A DNA stretch of 64,000 bases. It comes from Paenibacillus sp. V4I3. GTDB taxonomy: Bacteria; Bacillota; Bacilli; Paenibacillales; NBRC-103111. Positions 49,211 to 57,843 of the stretch are shown one piece after another (positions within the stretch are counted from its first letter, which is position 1; every line of letters starts with the position of its first letter). The notes beneath the pieces were generated by a model that was not told where the DNA came from, searched no databases, and saw only the letters and a list, made by a program, of their open reading frames with translations. A program made the translations under genes and the position numbers. Location of the stretch: assembly GCF_030817215.1 (NCBI RefSeq), contig NZ_JAUSZA010000001.1:1008501-1072500 (forward strand). The letters are read 5' to 3'.

Positions 49211-49690
49211 ATGCATTTACAGATATTAACCGTAGGGAAATTGAAGGAGCGCTATCTCGTGGACGGGATAGCGGAGTATGTTAAGCGCCTTGGGCCGTAT
49301 GCCAAGGTGCAGATGATTGAGGTGCCGGATGAGAAGGCACCGGAGAACATGAGCCCTGCTGAGGAGCAGCAGGTGCGTGTGAAGGAAGGCGAGAGGCTAT
49401 TAGCCAAGCTCGCTGCGGACGTGTACGTCGTGGCGCTGGCCATCGACGGCGAGATGTGGTCGAGCGAGCAGCTGGCAGGCTCGCTCGACAAGTTGGCCAC
49501 CTATGGGCGGAGCCAGGTGGCCTTCGTGATCGGCGGCTCGCTGGGGCTATCGAGCGAGCTGCTGCGCCGTGCGGATATGCGGCTGTCTTTTGGCCGCATG
49601 ACGCTGCCGCACCAGCTGATGCGGCTGGTGCTGGTGGAGCAGATTTATCGCGCGATGCGGATAAATCGGGGGGAGCCTTATCACAAATGA
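49211..49690 (+). CDS. rlmH: 23S rRNA (pseudouridine1915-N3)-methyltransferase RlmH
   Basis: RlmH methylates pseudouridine 1915 of 23S rRNA. The SPOUT-fold motifs [15 protein letters not shown] and [20 protein letters not shown], quoted here in part as [14 protein letters not shown], and the end RGEPYHK are present. ATG 49211 (159 aa, family length) is about 10 nt after GAGGGGAG. The gene is more GC-rich than its neighbours. Confidence 0.96.
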   Translation: MHLQILTVGKLKERYLVDGIAEYVKRLGPYAKVQMIEVPDEKAPENMSPAEEQQVRVKEGERLLAKLAADVYVVALAIDGEMWSSEQLAGSLDKLATYGRSQVAFVIGGSLGLSSELLRRADMRLSFGRMTLPHQLMRLVLVEQIYRAMRINRGEPYHK

Positions 49691-49717
49691 CGGCAAGTTT
49701 TTGATGAAAGATTTAGG

Positions 49718-49834
49718 GTGCATATCGAATTGAGCATTAAATCATATGTGATGTATGATTGCGGAACCAAAAGAATGGATGCCATTAAGCAGGAAATTCA
49801 TTCTTTGGAAAAGGACACTACCGATACGGATTGA
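49718..49834 (+). other. Short open frame between rlmH and marC
   Basis: A 38-codon frame from GTG 49718 reads MHIELSIKSYVMYDCGTKR, then MDAIKQEIHSLEKD. The composition is protein-like, but there is no ribosome site at a useful distance. It may be a remnant or a small gene. Confidence 0.25.
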
Positions 49835-49886
49835 GAACTATTAAAAACTGGACAAGGAAACAGAACATACAACTAGGAGATACTAC

Positions 49887-50528
49887 ATGGAAATGTACAC
49901 ATCATTTTTATTGCTGAGCCTCACTTCATTCTTTACACTCATTAATCCACTTGCCATTATGCCAATCTTTATGTCGATGACAGCCGATCTTGAATCACAG
50001 AAGAAAGTCCATACTGCTCGTAAAGCAGTAATTGTTTCATTTTTTATATTGCTCATATTTTCAACTACTGGCGAATGGGTATTTCACTTTTTCAACATTT
50101 CAATTAACAGTTTAAAGATTGTCGGTGGGGTTATTTTCATTTTAATGGGACAGGATATGCTTCAGGCACGACTTGTTCGTACAAAGGTTGATAAAGCGGA
50201 TGTCGATACATATGTAAATGATATTTCCATTACTCCATTGGCTATTCCAATGATTTGTGGTCCTGGGGCAATTACTAATGGAATTGTTCTTATGGAATCT
50301 ACGACAAATTTGATGGAGAAGATTATATTAATAGTTGTGATGGCGGTTGTACTTATGCTTACTTACATTGTCCTTGTTAACTCAGCTAAAATTTATCGAT
50401 TGATTGGGCCAACAGGCAATAATGTGCTAATGCGTTTAATGGGACTAATTGTTATGGTGATTGCCATTGAGTTTATGGTAAGTGGAATTACGCCGATTAT
50501 CCAGCAAATTCTGAAAATTTCGCCCTAG
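49887..50528 (+). CDS. MarC family membrane protein
   Basis: This 213-residue protein has six membrane helices and the MarC pattern FTLINPLAIMPIFMSMT near the N-terminus and TPLAIPMICGPGAI mid-protein. MarC was once linked to drug resistance, but its function is not settled. It is a single gene ending at a strong terminator. Base use is AT-richer than rlmH just before it. Confidence 0.92.
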   Translation: MEMYTSFLLLSLTSFFTLINPLAIMPIFMSMTADLESQKKVHTARKAVIVSFFILLIFSTTGEWVFHFFNISINSLKIVGGVIFILMGQDMLQARLVRTKVDKADVDTYVNDISITPLAIPMICGPGAITNGIVLMESTTNLMEKIILIVVMAVVLMLTYIVLVNSAKIYRLIGPTGNNVLMRLMGLIVMVIAIEFMVSGITPIIQQILKISP

Positions 50529-50572
50529 CGATGGTCAACAGCGCAAGCTATTGACCGAGGTGTATATAATTG

Positions 50573-50611
50573 AAGCGTCGAAGAACAATTGTGTGTCTTT
50601 GACGCTTTTTT
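50573..50611 (+). terminator. Terminator after marC
   Basis: AAGCGTCGAAG pairs with CTTTGACGCTT (one mismatch), then TTTT. A further GGTCAA/TTGACC dyad lies at 50533-50556. Confidence 0.85.
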
Positions 50612-50696
50612 GGTCTGATTTATTCAAAAGTTAGGGAGCGGGGACCGTGTATCGTCAATCTTATGTGGAGGGGCATTTTTTGTGTTAGCTGCAAGC

Positions 50697-51956
50697 CTAG
50701 GGAAACTGAACATAAAACGAAGTAGTCTCATTCAGCACGCTTTTCGCGTAAATCTTTCCTTTATGCTGTTCGACAATTGATTTGGCTATAGCGAGTCCCA
50801 GGCCATATCCGCCATACTTGCGTGAACGAGATGAATCAGCGCGGAAGAAGCGGTCGAAGATTCTTTCTAGATGCTCTAGTGGGATGCCTTCGCCTGTATT
50901 GGTCACCTTTAGCATAATATCGTTATGACGCTTCTTTAAGGTGAGCGAGATAGATCCTTTAGGATTGGTGTATTTGATGGCATTATCCAAGAGAATCATG
51001 ACCACCTGCTTGATTTGCTCGCTGTTGCCGTGAAGGGGCAAGTTAGGTTCAATCTCGTAATTTAATGAAATATTTTTCTCGAACATAACGGCTTCCATCG
51101 TTAGAATGACGCTTTCAACGGATTCGCTCACGTTGAAGTTCGTGAAGATCATTCTTGCTCTGGAGTCATCCATTTCGGTTAGGTATAGGAGATCGTTGGT
51201 CAGCGTCTTCATTCTTTCCGTTTCCGATTTAATATGGTGCAACCACTTCGATTGATTGTGAATCGTATCTTCGCTATTGGATAAGAGAACGTCCGCATTG
51301 GTGTTAATGACGGCTAATGGCGTTTTCAATTCATGGGAAGCGTCGGCGATAAATTGCTTCTGTTTATTGAAGGCTTCTCTGACAGGAGCGATGGAGCGGT
51401 TCGCGAAAAATCGGCTCGTAAAGTAGATGACAATGAGCATAATCAATCCCACGACAGAGAACGTATACACGAGATTCGTAAGGATGTTCTGCCGAGCAGT
51501 GACGTCAAGGTATACAACGGAATACCCTGTGGCATTTTTCTGCACGATATAAGCCCATGAATTGCCATCTAGTTTAAATTGGCCGTCATCCGAGTTATTG
51601 GAGGCGGCTTTCTTTATCGCCAGGTCGTAGAACTCGGTGTCCATGTCAAATCGGGATTTGGTGGCTGTGATCTTCCACTGTGCGTCTGTTTGCAATAAGA
51701 AAGAGACTGAGCGTTCCGGCGACAGGTCGGCATTTACCTTGGACTCTTGTGGAGGATGATCCCCATCTGGTCGCGGCTCTCCCTTTTTTCCGCCAGGCTT
51801 GAGGTAGAAGTCGGATACTTTATGCAGCTCCATATCGATATCGCGCCGTACGTTCTGATAGGTAATCGTATAAATGGAAGCAAAGGCCAAGAGCATGATG
51901 AAGGAGATGATGACCAGGTTAGCGATAAGAAATCGATTGCGAAGCTTGCTGAACAT
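50697..51956 (-). CDS. Sensor histidine kinase of the VTC-operon system
   Basis: This 419-residue kinase has two helices (about 10-32 and 162-182) around an extracellular domain with a Lys/Gly/Pro-rich, acidic loop (PGGKKGEPRPDGDHPPQE). The kinase core has H208 in ADASHELKTPLAVI, MILLDNAIKYTN and YGLGLAIAKSIVEQH. ATG 51956 overlaps the regulator stop (TAATG) and follows GGAGGTG. It probably senses an envelope signal. The signal is not deducible. Confidence 0.93.
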   Translation of the reverse strand: MFSKLRNRFLIANLVIISFIMLLAFASIYTITYQNVRRDIDMELHKVSDFYLKPGGKKGEPRPDGDHPPQESKVNADLSPERSVSFLLQTDAQWKITATKSRFDMDTEFYDLAIKKAASNNSDDGQFKLDGNSWAYIVQKNATGYSVVYLDVTARQNILTNLVYTFSVVGLIMLIVIYFTSRFFANRSIAPVREAFNKQKQFIADASHELKTPLAVINTNADVLLSNSEDTIHNQSKWLHHIKSETERMKTLTNDLLYLTEMDDSRARMIFTNFNVSESVESVILTMEAVMFEKNISLNYEIEPNLPLHGNSEQIKQVVMILLDNAIKYTNPKGSISLTLKKRHNDIMLKVTNTGEGIPLEHLERIFDRFFRADSSRSRKYGGYGLGLAIAKSIVEQHKGKIYAKSVLNETTSFYVQFP

Positions 51957-52633
51957 TAGGTGGTCACCTCCAAAACATAGCCTACGCCTCTAATGGTGTT
52001 TATTCGGACCGATGAATTCAGAAAAGCAATTTTTTTCCTCAAAAAAGAGATGTAGACTTCCACGTTGTTATGTTCAACCTCGGAATCGAAGCCCCAGAGC
52101 TTTTCGATGATCTGTTCTTTCGATGTTACCGAAAGCTTCCTCGACATTAGCAGCTCCAGCAATTCGCTTTCTTTTAAAATCAGCTTGAGTTCCTTTCCTT
52201 TGCACGTAAGCTTGAGATTCCCCGTATTCAATTCGATATCTCCGAACTTTAACGCATCTTCGGGCATGACCTCGCCTTTGCGCCTTAAAGCCGCTCTAAT
52301 TCTCGCGAGCAGCTCCTCGGTCGAGAACGGTTTGGCAACATAGTCGTCAGCGCCGTAATCCAGACCTGAAATCTTATCGGATATTTCCCCTCTGGCTGTA
52401 AGCAGGATAACGGGAGTCGAAATCCCTTTGTTGCGAATCGTCTTCAATAAGGTGATGCCGTCCATCTCAGGCAACATAATGTCGAGCAATAACAGATCAT
52501 ATATGCCGCTTAATGCATTATCCAGCCCAGATTGGCCATCATGGACAGCGTCGACGGAGTAATTGTGTTTTTTTAAAATTTGGGTTAAAGCCTCCGCTAA
52601 ATGAACCTCATCTTCTACAATTAAAATTCTCAT
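51956..52633 (-). CDS. OmpR-family response regulator of the VTC-operon system
   Basis: This 225-residue regulator has EDE, phospho-acceptor D51 in LLLLDIMLPEMDG, and VAKPFSTEELLARIR. The winged helix ends in NTIRGVGYVLEV. ATG 52633 follows AGGGGAAG. An in-frame extension of 16 codons is less likely. It is the first gene of a two-gene operon, divergent from the VTC operon. The shared operator suggests that it controls both. Confidence 0.94.
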   Translation of the reverse strand: MRILIVEDEVHLAEALTQILKKHNYSVDAVHDGQSGLDNALSGIYDLLLLDIMLPEMDGITLLKTIRNKGISTPVILLTARGEISDKISGLDYGADDYVAKPFSTEELLARIRAALRRKGEVMPEDALKFGDIELNTGNLKLTCKGKELKLILKESELLELLMSRKLSVTSKEQIIEKLWGFDSEVEHNNVEVYISFLRKKIAFLNSSVRINTIRGVGYVLEVTT

Positions 52634-52687
52634 GATTGCTTCCCCTTTTTGTGTCAGTTTGGTAAAGCCACGCTGCTGCATGACTTC

Positions 52688-52801
52688 ATTATAGGGATCG
52701 AACCTTTAATCAAACTTAATCTTAACACTTGTCTAGAGCTTAATAAAAAATTTACATGAAATCCATCATTTAAGTTTCACTAAAGGTTCGAGGGCTAATA
52801 T
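52688..52801. promoter_or_regulatory. Mirror-image divergent promoters with operator arms
   Basis: CGAACCTTTA-nnn-AAACTTAA (52699-52719) is the inverse of TTAAGTTT-nnn-TAAAGGTTCG (52770-52790). Facing left, TATAAT (52693-52688) follows the arm. Facing right, TAATAT (52796-52801) follows at nearly the same distance. Neither has a good -35, and each arm covers the -35 zone. TTAAG/TTAAA half-sites recur every 10 bp, as for OmpR-type activators. Confidence 0.7.
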
Positions 52802-52850
52802 ACAGACATGAAGCAGCAAGCACTCGCAAAGGAGAAAGGGGAGCATCCCA

Positions 52851-53588
52851 ATGGCGATCGAAGTGTTCAACCGATATGAAAATAAATATCTGATGGATAG
52901 CAAAGCCTTTTACGTTATATATAACCGATTGCTTGAATATATGGAGCTCGATGAATACAACAAGAATGATAAGTTCTATTCGATAAGCAACATGTATTAC
53001 GATACCGAACATGATTCTTTAATCAGGAACAGCTTGGCGAAGCCAAAATACAGGGAGAAACTCCGAATAAGAGCCTACGGCATTCCTGAAGAAGATGGCA
53101 AGGTGTACTTGGAGCTTAAGAAAAAGGTGTTCGGTTTAGTGAACAAGCGAAGGACGGCGCTGAAGTTGAACGAGGCTTATGATTTTGTAAGCTCAGGTAT
53201 TGAGCCGGAATTCAAGACTTATATGAACAAGCAAGTCATCCAGGAAATCAAATACTTCCTTCAGCGATATGACCTGCAGCCCAAAGTGTTCCTGGCTTAT
53301 GACCGAATTGCGATGTTTTGCAAAAATAACCGGGATTTGCGGATTACTTTTGATACGAATATCCGATCTAGGCGGTATGACCTCAAGCTTGAAAGTGGGG
53401 ATCAAGGAGAATCGCTGATCAGCCGCGGGCAATGGTTAATGGAAGTGAAGGCGGAGAAAACGGTGCCCCTCTGGCTATCGAAAATGCTGTCTGAACACCA
53501 AATGTTTCGAACAAGCTTCTCCAAGTACGGTAATGAATACAAAAAAATGCGAAATGAAAGATTAGCGGGGGAGAGAATTCAATTATGA
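52851..53588 (+). CDS. VTC-domain polyphosphate polymerase-like protein
   Basis: This 245-residue protein has the VTC triphosphate-tunnel fold, with FNRYENKYLMD, YYDTEHDSLI, LRIRAYG, LELKKKV and MEVKAEKTVPLWL. In yeast Vtc4 this domain makes polyphosphate from ATP at the membrane. The basic and acidic tunnel residues seem present, so it may be active. There is no SPX domain. It overlaps the next gene by 4 nt. Confidence 0.88.
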   Translation: MAIEVFNRYENKYLMDSKAFYVIYNRLLEYMELDEYNKNDKFYSISNMYYDTEHDSLIRNSLAKPKYREKLRIRAYGIPEEDGKVYLELKKKVFGLVNKRRTALKLNEAYDFVSSGIEPEFKTYMNKQVIQEIKYFLQRYDLQPKVFLAYDRIAMFCKNNRDLRITFDTNIRSRRYDLKLESGDQGESLISRGQWLMEVKAEKTVPLWLSKMLSEHQMFRTSFSKYGNEYKKMRNERLAGERIQL

Positions 53589-54265
53589 TAGAATCCATTT
53601 TGGCTTCGGCTCAGGTAAGTTCGGACTTAACCTTAGTCAATGCGTTGTTAACTATCTTGATTTCTTTCGCACTAGGTGCGATTATCAGCTTCACTTATAT
53701 GAAAACTCAACCTATGTATAATCAGAGCTTCACTTTGACGATGATTGTATTGCCTGCGATCATAGCGGTTATCATCCTGTTGATCGGCAGCAACATAGCT
53801 AGAGCCTTTAGTCTTGCCGGAGCATTCTCCATTATTCGGTTCAGAAGCGCTCCCGGAGATCCGAAGGATATCGCGTTCGTCTTGTTTACGATGGCGGCTG
53901 GACTCGCATGTGGTGTCGGTTCATTCGGTTACGCGGTGCTATTCACAATTGCTCTTTGCTTATTAATGTTCTTCCTGAAAGCTATCAATTTTGGAGCAAA
54001 AAGATCCTCGCAGAAAATGCTGAAAGTAACAATCCCGGAAAATCTGGGGTACGAGGAAGCTTTTGATGAGATCTTCAAGACATTCAAGATTGATTATGAG
54101 TTGAGAAAGGTCAGAACCACCGAGCTGGGCAGTTTGTATGAGCTTGTATATCTGGTTACCATCGATCATCTCACGAACCAGAAAGAATTCCTCGATGCCG
54201 TCAGGTGCAGGAATGGAAACTTGGATATTACCCTAACGATGAGTCCAACCGCATCAGAATACTAA
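53585..54265 (+). CDS. DUF4956 membrane protein
   Basis: This 226-residue protein has four N-terminal helices with FSLAGAFSIIRFRSAPGD, KDIAFVLFTMAAGLACG, and a cytoplasmic alpha/beta tail. DUF4956 proteins commonly accompany VTC-domain proteins. A role as the membrane partner or channel for the polymerase is my inference. The ATG overlaps the VTC stop, so the two are coupled. Confidence 0.88.
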   Translation: MIESILASAQVSSDLTLVNALLTILISFALGAIISFTYMKTQPMYNQSFTLTMIVLPAIIAVIILLIGSNIARAFSLAGAFSIIRFRSAPGDPKDIAFVLFTMAAGLACGVGSFGYAVLFTIALCLLMFFLKAINFGAKRSSQKMLKVTIPENLGYEEAFDEIFKTFKIDYELRKVRTTELGSLYELVYLVTIDHLTNQKEFLDAVRCRNGNLDITLTMSPTASEY

Positions 54266-54286
54266 AATTAGAGAGGTAGATGAGAT

Positions 54287-56050
54287 ATGAAAAAACTTTT
54301 AATAACAAAACAAGCCGGTATAGTTCTATTATGTGCTGTTATAGCATCAGCATGCAGCGATCAAACCGCCACAACAAATTCCAATGCGGAGGCTTCTTCG
54401 ACAGCATCGGTTCAGTCTACGGCAGCCGCGTCAAGTACGAAAGCAGCCAGTACCGATCTAATCCAGAAGGTCGAGTATGCTGATGATGACAAGTACACGG
54501 ATTGGAGCTCGTCGAATCCGACCGAAATCAAGCTGAATGGTACCGGTGCAAGCATTAACGGTTCAGGGGCAGAGGTGAAGGAAAGTACGGTTTCGATCAC
54601 AGCGGCTGGAACCTATGTGGTGAGCGGGAAACTGGATAACGGTCAAATCGCGATCGACGTAAAGGATAAAGGAACCGTTCGTTTGGTATTAAACGGAGCG
54701 GAGATTTATAACAACAGTACCTCGGCTATCTTCGTCGAAGAAGCAGGGAAGACAATTATCTCGTTGCAAGAGGGAACAAATAACCTGGTCTCAGACGGAA
54801 AAACTTACGTCTACCCGGATGCGTCAACAGACGAACCCAATTCGGCTATCTTCAGCAAAGACGATCTTACGATCAATGGTGCCGGAAAGCTCGTCGTTCA
54901 AGGAAATTACAACAATGGTATCACCAGTAAGGATAAGCTGAAAATAACGGGAGGAACGCTTGATATTCATGCTATTGACGATGCACTTATGGGGCGCGAT
55001 TTAGTGGCTGTCCAAGAAGGCAGTATGACCATCGAAGCTGGCGGACACGGAATCAAAACAACGAAGGATACAGAGGGTTCCGAAGGTTACATTGACATTG
55101 CCGGCGGTTCGTTCAACATCAATTCCGGCGAAGATGCCTTGCATAGCAGCGGCGGTCTTCACATAAATGGGGGAGATATGCATATTAATGCCGGCGACGA
55201 TGGGATTAACGCGGAGGTCTCGATCGCTATCGCGGGAGGTACGATTGATATTGCCAAAAGCAATGAAGGGATCGAAGCCCCTACGGTCGTGATCTCAGAC
55301 GGTAAAACAAGTGTTGTCTCGAGTGATGACGGCGTGAATATCTCATCGGGAGATGCCGAAGCCGCTGGTGGAGGTGGGCCTGCTGGACCTGGTGGAAATC
55401 AATCCGGCGCGGCTTCAAGCAACAAACTTACGATTAGCGGAGGGAATCTTACTGTCGATTCGAAAGGCGATGGTTTAGATTCGAACGGTTCGATTGCAAT
55501 GACCGGCGGTACCGTTATCGTTAACGGTCCAACTGAGAACGGCAATGGCCCCTTGGATTACGACGGGACATTCGTAATGACGGGTGGATTCCTGGTTGCC
55601 GCAGGCAGCTCCGGCATGGCGCAAGCTACATCCGAGCAATCGACACAGCCAGGCGTTCTGATGACCTACTCGAAAGCGCAGCAAGCAGGCGCTATGGTTC
55701 ATCTGGAAGATAGCGATGGCAATACGGTTCTAACATTTACTCCACCGAAAAGCTATCAGTCTTTGTTCGTCAGCTCCCCGACAATCAAGAAGGATGCTTC
55801 ATATACGCTTAGCTCGGGAGGAACGTCGACTGGTAGTCAAGTGAACGGTCTCTATGACGGCGGCAAGTACCAAGGGGGGACGAAGGTGGTTGATTTTACA
55901 ACCTCGAGTGTCATAACCTGGTTGTCCGAATCGGGTGTGACCGCGGCAAGAAGCGGGATGGGAGGCCCCGGCGGCAATCGAGGACAGGGCGGAGGCAGAG
56001 GTGGAATGCCACCAGCAGGTGGTGGAGAACCGCCGCAAAAGACGCAGTAA
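54287..56050 (+). CDS. Beta-helix carbohydrate-binding lipoprotein (Cthe_2159-like)
   Basis: This 587-residue protein has a signal peptide with lipobox IASAC (Cys23), a Ser/Ala/Thr-rich linker, and a beta-helix of regular rungs (GTLDIHAIDDALMGRD, GDMHINAGDDGINAE, SKGDGLDSNGSIAMTGG). The Asp/Gly repeats fit calcium- and polysaccharide-binding proteins of the Cthe_2159 type. A Gly/Pro-rich tail (GGRGGMPPAGGG) ends it. It is third in the operon and probably acts at the cell surface. Confidence 0.85.
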   Translation: MKKLLITKQAGIVLLCAVIASACSDQTATTNSNAEASSTASVQSTAAASSTKAASTDLIQKVEYADDDKYTDWSSSNPTEIKLNGTGASINGSGAEVKESTVSITAAGTYVVSGKLDNGQIAIDVKDKGTVRLVLNGAEIYNNSTSAIFVEEAGKTIISLQEGTNNLVSDGKTYVYPDASTDEPNSAIFSKDDLTINGAGKLVVQGNYNNGITSKDKLKITGGTLDIHAIDDALMGRDLVAVQEGSMTIEAGGHGIKTTKDTEGSEGYIDIAGGSFNINSGEDALHSSGGLHINGGDMHINAGDDGINAEVSIAIAGGTIDIAKSNEGIEAPTVVISDGKTSVVSSDDGVNISSGDAEAAGGGGPAGPGGNQSGAASSNKLTISGGNLTVDSKGDGLDSNGSIAMTGGTVIVNGPTENGNGPLDYDGTFVMTGGFLVAAGSSGMAQATSEQSTQPGVLMTYSKAQQAGAMVHLEDSDGNTVLTFTPPKSYQSLFVSSPTIKKDASYTLSSGGTSTGSQVNGLYDGGKYQGGTKVVDFTTSSVITWLSESGVTAARSGMGGPGGNRGQGGGRGGMPPAGGGEPPQKTQ

Positions 56051-56111
56051 TTGATCAAGTTAGCTAACAAAGTTCCGTGGGTGATCGAGGCTGTATTCGA
56101 GGATCACTGCG

Positions 56112-56146
56112 ATTTTAAGGGCACCCAATTTGGGTGCCCTTAAAAT
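56112..56146 (+). terminator. Long perfect hairpin after the lipoprotein
   Basis: A perfect 16-bp stem (56112-56127 with 56131-56146) has a 3-nt ATT loop and a CTTTTTAG tail 7 nt later. Confidence 0.85.
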
Positions 56147-56195
56147 TCGCCTTTTTAGAGTGATACAGAGAGGCGTGGAGAGATGCAATTTATAA

Positions 56196-56315
56196 ATATC
56201 GCAGGGATACGCTCGAATGCAGTATGCCCATACCGACGCTTATTATCAATACCTCGATGCCGCCGTGGCCTATCCCTACAGCAATGCCATCTTTGCGCTC
56301 TTTGCGCTTTTTTAA
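56196..56315 (+). pseudogene. Unidentified gene fragment
   Basis: A protein-like frame without a start context reads GYARMQYAHTDAYYQYLDAA, then VAYPYSNAIFALFALF to a TAA. I do not recognise it. It is the first of three fragments in the 796-bp stretch between the lipoprotein gene and the TM2 genes, where no intact gene exists. Confidence 0.35.
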
Positions 56316-56408
56316 TAGAAAAGAGAAGCCTATCCAACGTCCACCGTTTTCAAATATACCTGCGGCCAGCCCGCCGTAGATGATGACTATCTATGCAAGA
56401 GCGCTGAT

Positions 56409-56561
56409 TTAATCATCATCCTTGTAATTCGCTTGCTCGCCGATTGCCAATAACAGGCTGATCATTGTTTTGGTAATCGAGCCAATTTCATACAGGTATT
56501 TGGATGAATCAAACTCCGTTGCTCTGTCCCGAAGTCCAGATCGAACGCGTGGAATCGTGAA
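56409..56561 (-). pseudogene. Serine hydrolase (beta-lactamase-like) fragment
   Basis: The frame reads DSSKYLYEIGSITKTMISLL and stops at TAA 56409. SITK in a FEIGSITKT-like context is the SxxK active-site motif of class C beta-lactamase family hydrolases. The rest of the gene is missing on both sides, so it is a decayed fragment. Confidence 0.6.
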
Positions 56562-56714
56562 CTAATCCGACTGTTAACTGATGGTTGGGACGCTCCGCCC
56601 ACCGCTGAATACGCTTTTCTGAGAGATATAGAGATTTCTCGCGCTACCCTAGATGACAGGGAAAAGGACCTGAAAGCTAATCCTAAAGTGTATCTCATAG
56701 AAAAAATTTATTAG
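56538..56714 (+). pseudogene. Unidentified C-terminal gene fragment
   Basis: A 58-codon frame reads NRELIRLLTDGWDAPPTAEY, then FLRDIEISRATLDDREKDLK, ending KVYLIEKIY. It is clearly protein-like but lacks a start. It overlaps the serine hydrolase fragment on the other strand by 24 bp. Confidence 0.4.
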
Positions 56715-56846
56715 GTAGTTAGTAGGGGTAAAGATAGGGAATTTTGCAATCTTTATGAAAAATTAACCAAATTTAATAAAAAGGTACTATTAATTAAAGA
56801 AATTACATTGTATAATTTAGCCATTATTGAGAGATGGGGTCGAAAT

Positions 56847-57179
56847 ATGTCGTCACTTTTGCAAAAGCAAAACTTAACAACGGAGCAACTTCAATTACTT
56901 GCATCCGAGATGAGTAAGAAACAAAAAACGGGTGGTATTGCTTGGTTACTTTGGTTCTTTACAGGTGGTATCGGAGGGCACCGTTTTTACCTAGGCAGAG
57001 TTGGAACAGGGGTTGCCATGTTACTTACGCTTGGTGGATTAGGAATATGGACATTAATTGACTTATTTCTTTTGTCCGGTATGATTAAGGATACCAATGA
57101 AAAGATTGAGAATGAGATCCTTTCTGAGCTTCGTCTGATTAGTCAAGCAAGAGCTAACTCAGAAGTAGCCGCGGGATAG
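56847..57179 (+). CDS. TM2 domain protein 1
   Basis: This 110-residue membrane protein has an N-terminal soluble helix (LTTEQLQLLASEMSKK) and a TM2 domain with FFTGGIGGHRFYLGRVGTG and WTLIDLFLL. The ATG is at 56847. The frame extends to TTG 56808, but this overlaps a TATAAT at 56811-56816 that is a candidate -10. The function is unknown. A related gene follows. Confidence 0.85.
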   Translation: MSSLLQKQNLTTEQLQLLASEMSKKQKTGGIAWLLWFFTGGIGGHRFYLGRVGTGVAMLLTLGGLGIWTLIDLFLLSGMIKDTNEKIENEILSELRLISQARANSEVAAG

Positions 57180-57197
57180 GTTTACGAGTATAAGAAA

Positions 57198-57593
57198 ATG
57201 GATAACTTACAATTATTGCGCACTTTAACTTTGGAAGAGCTAGGCATATTAGAGGCAGAATTACTCAAAAAGCGAAAATCTAAAGAAGCAGTTTGGGGCC
57301 TTTGGGCAGGATTACACTTCTTTGGTGCTCACAGGTTCTATACTGAAAACTATTTGTATGCAAGCATAATGTTTGCGACTACATTTGTTCCAAGTATCGC
57401 CATAATTTTATTAGCTGTTTACACTGATTTAGAATCGTTCAATTACTTCATGTTGTGGGTGCTCATCTTCATACTAAGCGGATCCTTACTTTGGAGTTGG
57501 ATAGATGCTTTTTTCCTAAATAAGCGTATAGAAGAAATGAACCATGAGCAGGAACGGAATATCATTCATCGAATTAAAGGAATGGATCATTAA
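57198..57593 (+). CDS. TM2 domain protein 2
   Basis: This 131-residue protein shares the plan of the gene 18 bp upstream. It has an N-terminal helix (LTLEELGILEAELLKKRK) and TM2 helices with GLHFFGAHRFYTENY and WSWIDAFFLNKR. The extra middle helix is longer. The pair looks like an old tandem duplication that has diverged strongly. A terminator follows. Confidence 0.83.
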   Translation: MDNLQLLRTLTLEELGILEAELLKKRKSKEAVWGLWAGLHFFGAHRFYTENYLYASIMFATTFVPSIAIILLAVYTDLESFNYFMLWVLIFILSGSLLWSWIDAFFLNKRIEEMNHEQERNIIHRIKGMDH

Positions 57594-57611
57594 TAACCTG
57601 AACAATCGTAG

Positions 57612-57640
57612 CCCTATCTTATGAGATAGGGTTTTGTGTT
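57612..57640 (+). terminator. Terminator after the TM2 pair
   Basis: CCCTATCT and AGATAGGG form an 8-bp stem with a TATG loop, followed by TTTTGTGTTTT. Confidence 0.88.
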
Positions 57641-57762
57641 TTATATTCCCGCTCGAATAAACGACCTCACTCACGGAAGCGAGGAGCAGGGGGGGAAACA
57701 GGGCATGTGGGTAAGATTACCACGTGTCCTTTTTATATGGGTACCTAGGGGAGGTTTTGTGA

Positions 57763-57828
57763 GTGCAACGTCGAATGATTGTGTTACAAGATCGATCTGT
57801 AAAATCGTATGGAAGATATCAACATTAA
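57763..57828 (+). other. Possible 21-codon leader frame before the epimerase
   Basis: GTG 57763 is 8 nt after GGGGAGG, and the frame reads MQRRMIVLQDRSVKSYGRYQ to TAA, 15 bp before the epimerase ATG. It may be a leader peptide or chance. Nothing else is clear in this 250-bp gap. Confidence 0.25.
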
Positions 57829-57843
57829 CGGAGGTGTTTTTAC

